Of a stretch of 20,399 nucleotides of DNA, positions 8,196-14,223 are shown piece by piece. The stretch's first letter is position 1, and the number at the start of each line of letters is the position of its first letter. Origin of the DNA: JAHITU01 sp043800905 (GTDB taxonomy: Bacteria > Patescibacteriota > Minisyncoccia > Phycocordibacterales > UBA12079). The notes under the pieces are model-generated. The model was not told where the DNA came from. It searched no databases and worked only from the letters and a program-made list of their open reading frames with translations. The stretch spans positions 1-20,399 of the forward strand of contig JAZDMO010000004.1 of NCBI GenBank assembly GCA_043800905.1, read 5' to 3'. A program made the translations under genes and the position numbers.

Positions 8196-8414
8196 CTAGG
8201 CCGAAAGATGCGGAATCACTTTTTCCATTGATTCCAACATCGGGTCATAACCACAACTTCCACAAAAAACAGAGGTTCGTCTGCCTTGAGAAGTTTCAAC
8301 CGTGTACCTAACAGTAAATCTTGTATCACCACATCTTTCACAAGGACCACCATGAAGATTACCATTTCTTGATAAACTCATGATTTTCTCGCGTACTTTT
8401 CTAACCTCGTTCAT
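8196..8414 (-). CDS. Zinc-ribbon microprotein, upstream partner
   Basis: 72 residues from ATG 8414, chosen because AAGGAGA lies 7 nt upstream; an open frame extends ten codons further without a ribosome binding site. Cysteines C25-x2-C28 (CERCG) and C51-x2-C54 (CGSCG) form two knuckles separated by a beta-rich segment (TRFTVRYTVETSQGRR). The layout resembles zinc ribbons of the rubredoxin-like or transcription-factor-S-like type. No family assigned. It forms a two-gene unit with the next zinc-ribbon gene. Confidence 0.75.
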   Translation of the reverse strand: MNEVRKVREKIMSLSRNGNLHGGPCERCGDTRFTVRYTVETSQGRRTSVFCGSCGYDPMLESMEKVIPHLSA

Positions 8415-8481
8415 ATCTCTTCTCCTTATATTAAAGGTTAACATTCTAATTTAGAGAATATATTAAAAATAATATAAAAGC

Positions 8482-8508
8482 AAAGGCGACCGCTCCGCGG
8501 TCGCCTTT
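8482..8508 (-). terminator. Terminator of the DUF389 gene
   Basis: A perfect 12-bp stem (AAAGGCGACCGC) with a TCC loop. On the minus strand it is followed by T-rich sequence (GCTTTTATATTATTTTT), so it most likely ends the DUF389 transcript before the zinc-ribbon pair. Confidence 0.7.
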
Positions 8509-8540
8509 GTAATTAATTTAAATTTTTAAAAATATCTTTT

Positions 8541-8612
8541 ATTTCTGGACCTGCCTGCCGGCAAGCAGGTCTAGTTTCTAACCGTCTCTGCGAGACACGA
8601 AGCAGTCCAGCA
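8541..8612. repeat. REP-like element with CCTGCC palindrome
   Basis: Bounded by TTCTGGAC (8543-8550) and GTCCAG (8605-8610) in inverted orientation. Inside lie an imperfect 24-nt palindrome (8548-8571, CCTGCC/GGCAAG core) and a GTCTC/GAGAC hairpin followed by ACACGAAGCAGTCC. The right part resembles a diverged form of the GCGAC-GAAGCAATC motif seen in the other repeats here. The preceding AAAAATAT-TTATTTCTGGA sequence also precedes the 17,288 repeat. Confidence 0.5.
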
Positions 8613-8656
8613 ACTAAATTAATTAAACAGTATGGAAAACCAATCTTACAAAATCA

Positions 8657-9370
8657 TTAAATAATTTTTTCCTTAACTTTTTCTGCTTCCTTAAAAATTT
8701 CTTTTTCCTCTTTTTGCACCACAGCTTTAGCTATTTCTCTTTTAACATAAAAATTCATCATTGAGAAAACTACAGCTGCAGCAATTACGACTCCAATAAT
8801 ATTCACCAAGAAAAGAAGTAAAGCTCCCATCATTACCGACATATCAAAAGTGGCTAAACCAATTCCTACTACCGCGATAGGGGGAACCAAAGCTACTGAA
8901 ATAGCTACCCCAGGAAGAGTTTCACTCATTTTAGGTTTAACCAAAGCAAAAGCAGCTGCTAACCCGGCCACGATTCCAATTGCCATTGAAAGTAAAGATG
9001 GTTCTGTGCGAGCAAAAATTTCAAAGGTTAATTCTTCTAACTGAGAAGAAAAAAGTAAAGTTGTTCCCGCTGCAACAATAACACACAAAACAACTGCCTT
9101 TGCCATAGTCATAAAAGATTTAAAAACTAAAGTATGATCTGACATGATAATTCCCATAGATAAACCTAAAATCGGGTAAAGAATTGGGGCAATCAACATA
9201 CTCCCTACAATCACCGCAGAATTATTAGCTAATAAACCTAAAGTGGCCATCAAGACAGAAAGAGTTACCATTAGAAAAAAATTTGTATTAGGAGCACTAT
9301 GCCCAAAAAGATTTTCTACAGCCTCAGTTTTCTCTTTTTCAGAGATATTCATAAATAATTGTTTAAACAT
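8657..9370 (-). CDS. DUF389 (TIGR00341-type) integral membrane protein
   Basis: 237 residues with about six transmembrane segments. The family hallmark NNSAVIVGSMLIAPILYP-x-LG is at about residues 49-70, with further conserved glycine/proline-rich segments (PGVAISVALVPPIAVVG) near 153-170. DUF389 proteins are widespread inner-membrane proteins of unproven function, proposed to be transporters or channels. The C-terminal tail is charged and cytoplasmic. The ATG at 9370 has no Shine-Dalgarno, but TATAAT lies 8 nt upstream; an alternative ATG is six codons in. Confidence 0.92.
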   Translation of the reverse strand: MFKQLFMNISEKEKTEAVENLFGHSAPNTNFFLMVTLSVLMATLGLLANNSAVIVGSMLIAPILYPILGLSMGIIMSDHTLVFKSFMTMAKAVVLCVIVAAGTTLLFSSQLEELTFEIFARTEPSLLSMAIGIVAGLAAAFALVKPKMSETLPGVAISVALVPPIAVVGIGLATFDMSVMMGALLLFLVNIIGVVIAAAVVFSMMNFYVKREIAKAVVQKEEKEIFKEAEKVKEKII

Positions 9371-9378
9371 ATATTACT

Positions 9379-9384
9379 ATTATA
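9379..9384 (-). promoter_or_regulatory. -10 box placing the DUF389 start at or next to the ATG
   Basis: Perfect TATAAT on the minus strand, ending 8 nt before the ATG at 9370. No convincing -35 box at 16-18 nt. If used, the mRNA would be leaderless or nearly so. Confidence 0.4.
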
Positions 9385-9489
9385 CTTAAAAAGTAAATAA
9401 TTAAAAACATACAATTTAAGACAATAAAATTGCGAAAATACATTTTTTAAGATAATATTTGTTTATTCATGGATGAATTAGTAGAGATA

Positions 9490-9495
9490 TATAAT
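9490..9495 (+). promoter_or_regulatory. Candidate -10 box for the tRNA-Ile locus
   Basis: TATAAT on plus, inside the loop and right arm of a short hairpin (TAGAGAT / ATCTCTA, 9482-9500). A start near 9502 would give a transcript containing both pseudo-tRNA halves and the intact tRNA. No good -35 box was found. Confidence 0.3.
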
Positions 9496-9531
9496 CTCTA
9501 ATTCTAATGGAATATTATTGAAAGTTTTTAT

Positions 9532-9568
9532 GAACGCATAACTCAGTTGGTAGAGCGCAGAGCTTATA
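9532..9568 (+). pseudogene. tRNA-Ile 5' half, copy 1 (degenerate)
   Basis: Aligns with residues 1-37 of the intact tRNA at 9762. The D arm and anticodon arm 5' strand are kept (CTCAGTTGGTAGAGCGCAGAG then CTTATA is split only by the stem end), but the acceptor strand is changed (GAACGCA) and cannot pair with any 3' half here. It stops exactly after position 37. Confidence 0.8.
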
Positions 9569-9646
9569 ATTTCGAGTGAGGATTTATGAAAATTTATTTT
9601 CATACAATCCGAACGATGAAATTATATAGATCTTAGAAAATTTTGT
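9569..9646 (+). repeat. 78-nt structured insert, copy 1
   Basis: Begins directly after tRNA position 37. Predicted by eye: outer stem AATTTC/GAAATT; asymmetric internal loop GAGTGA opposite GAACGAT; inner stem GGATT/AATCC, a one-nt bulge region, then ATGAAAAT/ATTTTCAT. After the hairpin comes ATATAGATCTTAGAAAATTTTGT. The sequence is identical to the insert at 9684 and clearly related to the element at 11,780. It also holds a 16-codon ATG frame with GAGG upstream, its start sequestered in the stem. Confidence 0.8.
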
Positions 9647-9683
9647 GCGTGTGTAGCTCAGTTGGTAGAGCACAGAGCTTATA
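9647..9683 (+). pseudogene. tRNA-Ile 5' half, copy 2
   Basis: Identical to residues 1-37 of the intact tRNA except one base (GAGCA instead of GAGCG, position 26). The acceptor strand GCGTGTG is intact. It ends at position 37, immediately 3' of the UAU anticodon plus A37, and is followed by the second copy of the insert instead of the 3' half. Confidence 0.85.
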
Positions 9684-9761
9684 ATTTCGAGTGAGGATTT
9701 ATGAAAATTTATTTTCATACAATCCGAACGATGAAATTATATAGATCTTAGAAAATTTTGT
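9684..9761 (+). repeat. 78-nt structured insert, copy 2
   Basis: Same 78 nt as 9569-9646 with no difference seen by eye, so the whole 115-nt unit (37 nt tRNA half plus 78 nt insert) is a recent tandem duplication. It ends directly at G1 of the intact tRNA. Confidence 0.8.
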
Positions 9762-9834
9762 GCGTGTGTAGCTCAGTTGGTAGAGCGCAGAGCTTATACC
9801 TCTGTGGTCCCAGGTTCGAGTCCTGGCACACGCA
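9762..9834 (+). tRNA. tRNA-Ile (anticodon UAU)
   Basis: A complete 73-nt cloverleaf: acceptor GCGTGTG/CACACGC, D stem GCTC/GAGC, anticodon stem CAGAG/CTCTG with loop CTTATAC (U33, anticodon TAT, A37), five-base variable region, T stem CCAGG/CCTGG with loop TTCGAGT, and discriminator A. CCA is not encoded. An isoleucine tRNA with UAU reads AUA directly; most bacteria instead use a CAU anticodon modified to lysidine by TilS. It is the third of three tandem 5' halves and the only one with a 3' half. Confidence 0.93.
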
Positions 9835-9855
9835 CAAAGTTTTTTAATCTATATA

Positions 9856-9884
9856 TCGAGTCCTAGCACACGCACAAAGTTTTT
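9856..9884 (+). repeat. Duplicated tRNA-Ile 3' end
   Basis: A second copy of the T-loop 3' part, acceptor strand and trailer (TCGAGTCCTAGCACACGCA then CAAAGTTTTTAA), 40 nt after the first (from 9816), with one change (TGG to TAG) in the T stem. It is a remnant and not a tRNA. Confidence 0.8.
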
Positions 9885-9973
9885 AAATTTTACAAACCTC
9901 AATAACTCTAAACTAAAATTTCCATACAAATAAAAAGTCTTGAAACCAAAACCAATATCGTAAATACAAATTT

Positions 9974-10009
9974 AAACACCCTGAGCAAATTCAATTACTC
10001 AGGGTGTTT
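9974..10009 (-). terminator. Terminator of the small exported protein gene
   Basis: Perfect 12-bp stem AAACACCCTGAG/CTCAGGGTGTTT with a 12-nt loop, 4 nt after the stop codon of the minus-strand gene and followed on that strand by T-rich sequence. It would also stop plus-strand readthrough from the tRNA locus. Confidence 0.7.
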
Positions 10010-10013
10010 CCCC

Positions 10014-10328
10014 TCATTTCGCATCTTCAAAAGATATTGTACAAAACTTCTTTTTCCCATCGGGACCGACGACCACCAGTCTATAGATAGTCGCTTCCGT
10101 ATAAAACGAAAGACCACTCTCTGCCCCAATAAAATTCAAAACGGTTTCTCCTCCGTCAATTCTTGAGAAAGAAGCCTCCACAACATCAGTTATGGTAAAA
10201 GAAAAAACAGAAAGATCAGCGCTAAAAGAAAGAATTAAATTAGATTTAAAAAAACTTTTATCCTCAACTTTCGCACTCAAGGGAAAACAAAACAAAACAA
10301 TAAGAATACAAAAAATTATTTTTTTCAA
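10014..10328 (-). CDS. Small exported protein, unknown family
   Basis: 104 residues from a TTG start at 10328, supported by AAGGAG with 6-nt spacing. The N-terminus is a classical signal peptide (KKIIFCILIVLFCFPLSA, with cleavage likely after LSA at about residue 19). The mature part alternates beta-like hydrophobic residues (SFTITDVVEASFS, ATIYRLVVVGPDGKKKF), compatible with a small beta-sandwich such as a fibronectin-III-like domain, though I cannot assign it. One cysteine near the C-terminus. It has its own terminator and appears monocistronic. Confidence 0.72.
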   Translation of the reverse strand: MKKIIFCILIVLFCFPLSAKVEDKSFFKSNLILSFSADLSVFSFTITDVVEASFSRIDGGETVLNFIGAESGLSFYTEATIYRLVVVGPDGKKKFCTISFEDAK

Positions 10329-10412
10329 TTCTTTCTCCTTCTCTATGTAAAAATATTTAATATTAAGAACCCTGCAATCTACATTAAACTAAACTGGCTT
10401 TTTGTCAATAAT

Positions 10413-11081
10413 TTAATTTTTTATATCAGTTTTTATTCCAAGAGCCAATTCCAAAACCTTCTGACGAACATTTTTATTAAATAAGAAACCAGTATGTCCT
10501 GACCATAAATCAATATGTTCAGAATTATCTATATTAGTTTTAGGAAACAACACAACAGGGTCTAAAAAACCACCCACAGAAATGGTCGGAACATCAACAT
10601 CTTCTGGTGTGCCTAAAAATTCTTTGGAGTTTTTAATTCCAAAAGATTCCATCTTATTTGGCGAAGCCATGGTTATTAACTTAACCACATTAGCATTTTC
10701 AGCTCTTTCTATCATGGTTTTAGCTAAAATACCACCATAACTATGAGCAATAATTAAAGTACTTTTTCCATCATTTAAGATATTAGTCCCTTTTTCAACT
10801 ATTTTTTCTGTTTTACCATCCTGCCAATAAAAATAAACAAATTCATCCATAAAAATTATCTCATCATTAGGAAAGTTTTTTTCTAAATCATTTTTCCAAG
10901 CAGTTAATTCCAAACTAGTAGTTTTAATCCCCTGCACAAATAAAATTCTATCGAAGTCCAACCCTTGAGTATCTATATCTAAATTTACAGCACCCCAAGA
11001 AGCCACAAAATCAAGCCCATAAATAAGAGCAATTAGAAAAAAAATACGGGAAATTTTTTTAATTGAATTAAAAAACCTCAT
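10413..11081 (-). CDS. Anchored alpha/beta hydrolase, lipase-like
   Basis: 222 residues with an N-terminal hydrophobic anchor (about 10-30). The nucleophile elbow is A-H-S-Y-G-G with Ser114; the likely acid is Asp174 in GGFLDPVV and the catalytic histidine His196 in WSGHTGF. The order and spacing match lipase or PGAP1-like acyl hydrolases. The substrate is unknown. It begins 10 nt after the stop of the LOG-family gene with no Shine-Dalgarno, so it is probably co-transcribed with it. It is not closely similar to the other hydrolase at 3467-4375. Confidence 0.8.
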   Translation of the reverse strand: MRFFNSIKKISRIFFLIALIYGLDFVASWGAVNLDIDTQGLDFDRILFVQGIKTTSLELTAWKNDLEKNFPNDEIIFMDEFVYFYWQDGKTEKIVEKGTNILNDGKSTLIIAHSYGGILAKTMIERAENANVVKLITMASPNKMESFGIKNSKEFLGTPEDVDVPTISVGGFLDPVVLFPKTNIDNSEHIDLWSGHTGFLFNKNVRQKVLELALGIKTDIKN

Positions 11082-11091
11082 TTAAATACAT

Positions 11092-11781
11092 CTAAGAATT
11101 TGTACTTTTAATAATTTTTAAAACCTCATTAATGTCATCGGTAATGGTGTAAAGTTCAGTATCTTCTATATCAATAGAATGAAATCTTTCAACAAACTCA
11201 TTCTTTATTAAAGAATCAATCTTATTCCAATATTCACTACCAAATAAAATAATTGGAACCTTTTTAATTTTGTCTGTTTGTAATAAGGTTAAAATTTCAA
11301 AAAATTCATCCATGGTTCCAAACCCCCCAGGGAAATAAACAAAAGCTTGAGCAGAAAAAGTTAACATCACTTTTCGAATAAAAAAATAATGAAAATTTAG
11401 ATGTTTATTTACATAAGGATTGGTAATTTGTTCCTCTGGTAAGCGAATACAATATCCTACAGAATTCCCTTGTTCAAAAGCCCCTCGGTTAGCAGCTTCC
11501 ATAACCCCAGGGCCTCCACCCGTAACAATCGTATAACCATTTTTTGACAATTCCTCTGCTATCTTTTGTGAAGCTTGATAATATTTATCGCCTTCCTTGG
11601 CTCGAGCTGAACCAAAAAAAGTGACTGATTTAGGTTGTTTTTTAATAAAATTAAAACCAGCCCGAAATTCATTTTCAATTAAATTCAATTTTTTATTAAA
11701 AAAACTTTTTTGTTTTTCGATTTCTTCAATCGTTAAAGGTTTATTATTTATTTCTTTTTCGCTTAAATTTATTTGTTTCAT
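11092..11781 (-). CDS. LOG-family protein (TIGR00730), nucleotide 5'-monophosphate phosphoribohydrolase-like
   Basis: 229 residues. The Rossmann-like LOG/lysine-decarboxylase-like fold is shown by FGSAR near 56-60, GGGPGVMEAANRGA at 88-101 and the signature PGGFGTMDE at 151-159, with Arg136-Lys137 between. Characterised relatives release free base from cytokinin riboside or AMP-like monophosphates; older annotations as lysine decarboxylase are wrong. The N-terminal 45 residues form an extra helical segment. No Shine-Dalgarno is seen; the structured repeat at 11,780 forms the entire region upstream of the ATG and even supplies its first base, so the hairpin would lie in the 5' leader if transcription starts upstream. 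Confidence 0.92.
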   Translation of the reverse strand: MKQINLSEKEINNKPLTIEEIEKQKSFFNKKLNLIENEFRAGFNFIKKQPKSVTFFGSARAKEGDKYYQASQKIAEELSKNGYTIVTGGGPGVMEAANRGAFEQGNSVGYCIRLPEEQITNPYVNKHLNFHYFFIRKVMLTFSAQAFVYFPGGFGTMDEFFEILTLLQTDKIKKVPIILFGSEYWNKIDSLIKNEFVERFHSIDIEDTELYTITDDINEVLKIIKSTNS

Positions 11782-11859
11782 AATTTTTGAGTGAGGATTT
11801 ATGAAAATAAATTATGTAATATTTTTATTTTCATATAATCCGAATGATTAAATTATATA
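11780..11859. repeat. Structured repeat related to the tRNA-locus insert
   Basis: Shares the core of the 78-nt insert: ATAATTT, GAGTGAGGATTTATGAAAAT, then ATTTTCAT, AATCCGAA-x-GAT, AAATTATATA. The hairpin loop is longer by 16 nt but the stem pairs, the one-nt bulge and the GAGTGA/GAAyGAT internal loop are kept. It lies immediately before the LOG gene (transcribed the opposite way); TATAAT on minus at 11,852-11,857 could start that mRNA and place the element in its leader. Confidence 0.7.
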
Positions 11860-11913
11860 AGCTTATATATTTTTGTTATGAGCGAAGCGAATTAGAAAAA
11901 TATGACCCTGTGC

Positions 11914-11937
11914 AACCTGTCTGCCGGCAGGCAGGTT
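11914..11937. repeat. CCTGCC-type 24-bp palindrome
   Basis: AACCTGTCTGCC followed by GGCAGGCAGGTT, one mismatch from perfect symmetry. It is the second of four copies (8548, 11914, 17196, 20227) with varying outer bases. GAGCGAAGCGAA just upstream (11,880-11,891) resembles the REP motif found near the 20,197 copy. Confidence 0.8.
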
Positions 11938-11956
11938 CATTTTGTTTTAAAATGAA

Positions 11957-11988
11957 TTTTTTAATTTTTTAATAAAAAAATTAAAAAA
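11957..11988 (-). terminator. AT-only hairpin downstream of ftsH
   Basis: 14-bp A/T stem (six T, AA, six T against its complement) with an AATA loop. Position after ftsH and the poly-T arm fit a weak terminator, but there is no GC clamp. Confidence 0.3.
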
Positions 11989-12029
11989 CATTTCACTGGG
12001 GTTATTTTTTAAACTCGCCCATTCTTTAT

Positions 12030-13964
12030 TTATTTAATTTCATTTTTAATTGGTTTTGGCTCGATTCCATTTAAAATTAATAATTTTTCGTAATCTTCTC
12101 TTTCAAGAGTTTCAACTTCCATTAGTTTTTCAGCAATTTTATGTAAAGCCGTTTCATTTTCATCTAAAATCTTTTGGGCTTTTTCCATAGATTCACTAAT
12201 TATTCTATTAACCTCTTGATCAATAATCTTTGCAACATCATCCGAGTACTCTTTTTTATTTCCAACATAATCGGCCATCATTAATTTGGGACCTTTATCG
12301 AAAGTAATGGGACCTAATTTTTCAGACATACCGTATTTAGTAACCATATCACGAGCTAAAGCTGAGGCTATCTGTAAATCATTTGAAGGCCCCGTAGTTG
12401 TATCCCCAAAAATCTTTTTTTCAGTCAAAAAACCTCCGAGAGTCATGGCAATTTCATCTAAGAAATATTTTTTAGAATGTAAACTTTTTTCCTGTTCTGG
12501 TAATTTAATAGTATAACCAGCGGCTCGTCCACGAGAAACTACTGAAATTTTATGCACAGGATCAGCATTAGGCAAAACAGAAGCGACCAAAGCATGACCC
12601 ACTTCATGATAAGCCACTATTTTCTTTTCCTCCATAGTCATAATGTGACTTCTTCTCTCTGGCCCCAACATTACTTTTTCAATTGAACGAATTAAATCGT
12701 ATTGAGAAATTGTTTTTCGACTTTCTCGCGCTGCCAAAATAGCTCCTTCATTCATTAATGACTGCAAATCAGCTCCTGAGAATCCAGGAGTTCTTTCTGC
12801 AATTACTTTTAAATTAACATCATCGGCAAAAGGTTTTTTTCTAGAATGGATTTGCAAAATTGCCTCACGATCTTTTCTATCAGGAGCGTCAATAATAATC
12901 CGACGATCAAATCTTCCAGGGCGCAAAAGAGCCGTATCTAAAACATCAGGTCTATTAGTAGCTGCCATAACAATAACCTTTCCGTTAGGTTCAAAACCAT
13001 CCATTTCTACTAAAATTTGATTAAGAGTTTGTTCTCGCTCATCATTTCCTCCACCCATACCAGCCCCTCGAGATCTTCCCACGGCATCGATTTCATCAAT
13101 AAAGACAATAGCTGGTGCCATTTTTTTAGCAGTTTTAAACAAATCTCTCACCCGAGAAGCTCCTACCCCCACAAACATTTCCACAAACTCAGACCCAGAA
13201 ATAGAAAAGAAAGGAACCTTAGCTTCACCTGCGACTGCTCGAGCTAAAAGAGTTTTTCCTGTTCCCGGAATTCCCATTAAAATAACACCTTTAGGAATAG
13301 AAGCTCCAATATCTAAAAACTTTTTAGGATTTTTCAAAAAATCGACAATTTCAATTAATTCCTCTTTTGCTTCTTCTACTCCCGCCACATCTTTGAAAGT
13401 AATTTTTTCTTTAGTGTCTTTAGGATCAGTAAATTTTGCTCGCGAAGATCCAAAAGTAAAAGCTTGGGTACTTGCTCCTTTAACTTGACGGGACATATAC
13501 CAGAGAAAAACAAAAATTACAAAAACAGGAATTAAAAAAGGAGCTAACATAATAAACCAAAACTGAAATCCTCCCTGTTCTTTTACAACGATATTAATAG
13601 AATTTAATTCTTCTGCGCTTAAACCATAATTAAGTAAAGATTCTGATAAAGAAACTTCTGTTTCTTTTTTAGCTTCTTTAATTGTTTCGTCTTTGAAATA
13701 AATAGTTAAAATTTCACCCTTTATATCAATATTTTTTATTTCCTGAGCTTTAATGTCAGAGACTAATTCTGAAATTGAAATTTTTTCTGGTTTACTAGTG
13801 CTATTTACAAAAAACGAATAAACCAACATTAATAAAAAAATAACAATAATTCCATTGAAAAGACTACCAAGAAAACCTAATTTAGGAGAAGGAGCCTTAA
13901 AATTAAAATTAAGTTTATTCTTTTTAGGGGTATTCTTTTTTTCTATTTTTCTCTGTTTTTTCAT
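12030..13964 (-). CDS. ftsH: ATP-dependent zinc metalloprotease FtsH
   Basis: 644 residues from ATG 13964 (a TTG six codons upstream overlaps the -10 box and is unlikely). FtsH degrades misfolded and regulatory membrane and cytosolic proteins. Two membrane helices (about 37-55 and 135-157) flank an extracytoplasmic domain. The AAA domain has Walker A GIPGTGKT at 231-238, the pore loop MFVGVG, Walker B IVFIDEIDA at 286-294 and arginine-finger segment RPGRFDRR. The M41 protease has HEVGH at 453-457, with the third zinc ligand likely Asp529 in GPSNDLQ. The N-terminal basic tail (KKQRKIEKKNTPKKNK) is longer than usual. Possibly leaderless: TATAAT ends 7 nt before the ATG and no Shine-Dalgarno is present. 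Confidence 0.98.
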   Translation of the reverse strand: MKKQRKIEKKNTPKKNKLNFNFKAPSPKLGFLGSLFNGIIVIFLLMLVYSFFVNSTSKPEKISISELVSDIKAQEIKNIDIKGEILTIYFKDETIKEAKKETEVSLSESLLNYGLSAEELNSINIVVKEQGGFQFWFIMLAPFLIPVFVIFVFLWYMSRQVKGASTQAFTFGSSRAKFTDPKDTKEKITFKDVAGVEEAKEELIEIVDFLKNPKKFLDIGASIPKGVILMGIPGTGKTLLARAVAGEAKVPFFSISGSEFVEMFVGVGASRVRDLFKTAKKMAPAIVFIDEIDAVGRSRGAGMGGGNDEREQTLNQILVEMDGFEPNGKVIVMAATNRPDVLDTALLRPGRFDRRIIIDAPDRKDREAILQIHSRKKPFADDVNLKVIAERTPGFSGADLQSLMNEGAILAARESRKTISQYDLIRSIEKVMLGPERRSHIMTMEEKKIVAYHEVGHALVASVLPNADPVHKISVVSRGRAAGYTIKLPEQEKSLHSKKYFLDEIAMTLGGFLTEKKIFGDTTTGPSNDLQIASALARDMVTKYGMSEKLGPITFDKGPKLMMADYVGNKKEYSDDVAKIIDQEVNRIISESMEKAQKILDENETALHKIAEKLMEVETLEREDYEKLLILNGIEPKPIKNEIK

Positions 13965-13971
13965 AAATAAT

Positions 13972-13977
13972 ATTATA
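13972..13977 (-). promoter_or_regulatory. -10 box of ftsH (leaderless candidate)
   Basis: Perfect TATAAT on minus, 7 nt before the ATG at 13964. The same spacing pattern is seen for the DUF389 and comEC genes. No clear -35 box; the region at -35 is the T-tract and stem of the upstream terminator. Confidence 0.45.
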
Positions 13978-13986
13978 CACAAAAAA

Positions 13987-14024
13987 AGAGCCTTCCGAAA
14001 TACTAAATCATTTCGGAAAACTCT
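13987..14024 (-). terminator. Orphan terminator directly upstream of ftsH
   Basis: Stem TTCCGAAAT/ATTTCGGAA (13,993-14,018) extended by AGAG/CTCT, followed on the minus strand by CTTTTTTTG. This is a well-formed intrinsic terminator on the ftsH strand with no gene upstream of it on that strand: either it ends an unannotated short RNA or it is an attenuator in a longer ftsH leader. Confidence 0.6.
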
Positions 14025-14111
14025 CTAACCCCAAAGACCAAAAAACAAAAAGCTTTTATATTAGCTATTTTATTAGATTCGTTAAACAATTCCCCTTTCT
14101 TTTTAAATTGA

Positions 14112-14212
14112 TATCTAATTTAGATATACCCAAAAAAATTCAAAAATGCTAATATTTAATTAGATATTCAGAAAAATTTTTCTAAAAGCTAAATTTATCT
14201 AAGTTTATCTAA
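14112..14212. promoter_or_regulatory. Cluster of five TATCTAA boxes between ftsH and smpB
   Basis: TATCTAA or its complement TTAGATA occurs at 14112, 14120, 14160, 14196 and 14206. The first two form an inverted pair one base apart and the last two are direct repeats 10 nt apart. This could be an operator for a shared regulator of smpB and the divergent ftsH side, but the region is extremely AT-rich and chance is not excluded. Confidence 0.3.
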
Positions 14213-14223
14213 CCAACTATATT

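Noticed and set aside
9569..9646. Hammerhead-type ribozyme
   Set aside because: The GA-rich internal loop next to the stem (GTGA / GAAC) recalls a hammerhead core, but the CUGAUGA and GAAA consensus is not met and no cleavage triplet is in place.
9532..9834. CRISPR array or single spliced pre-tRNA with a long intron
   Set aside because: There are only two full repeats of 115 nt with no unique spacers. The first copy's acceptor strand cannot pair with the 3' half, and the third 5' half already forms a perfect contiguous cloverleaf, so splicing is not required.
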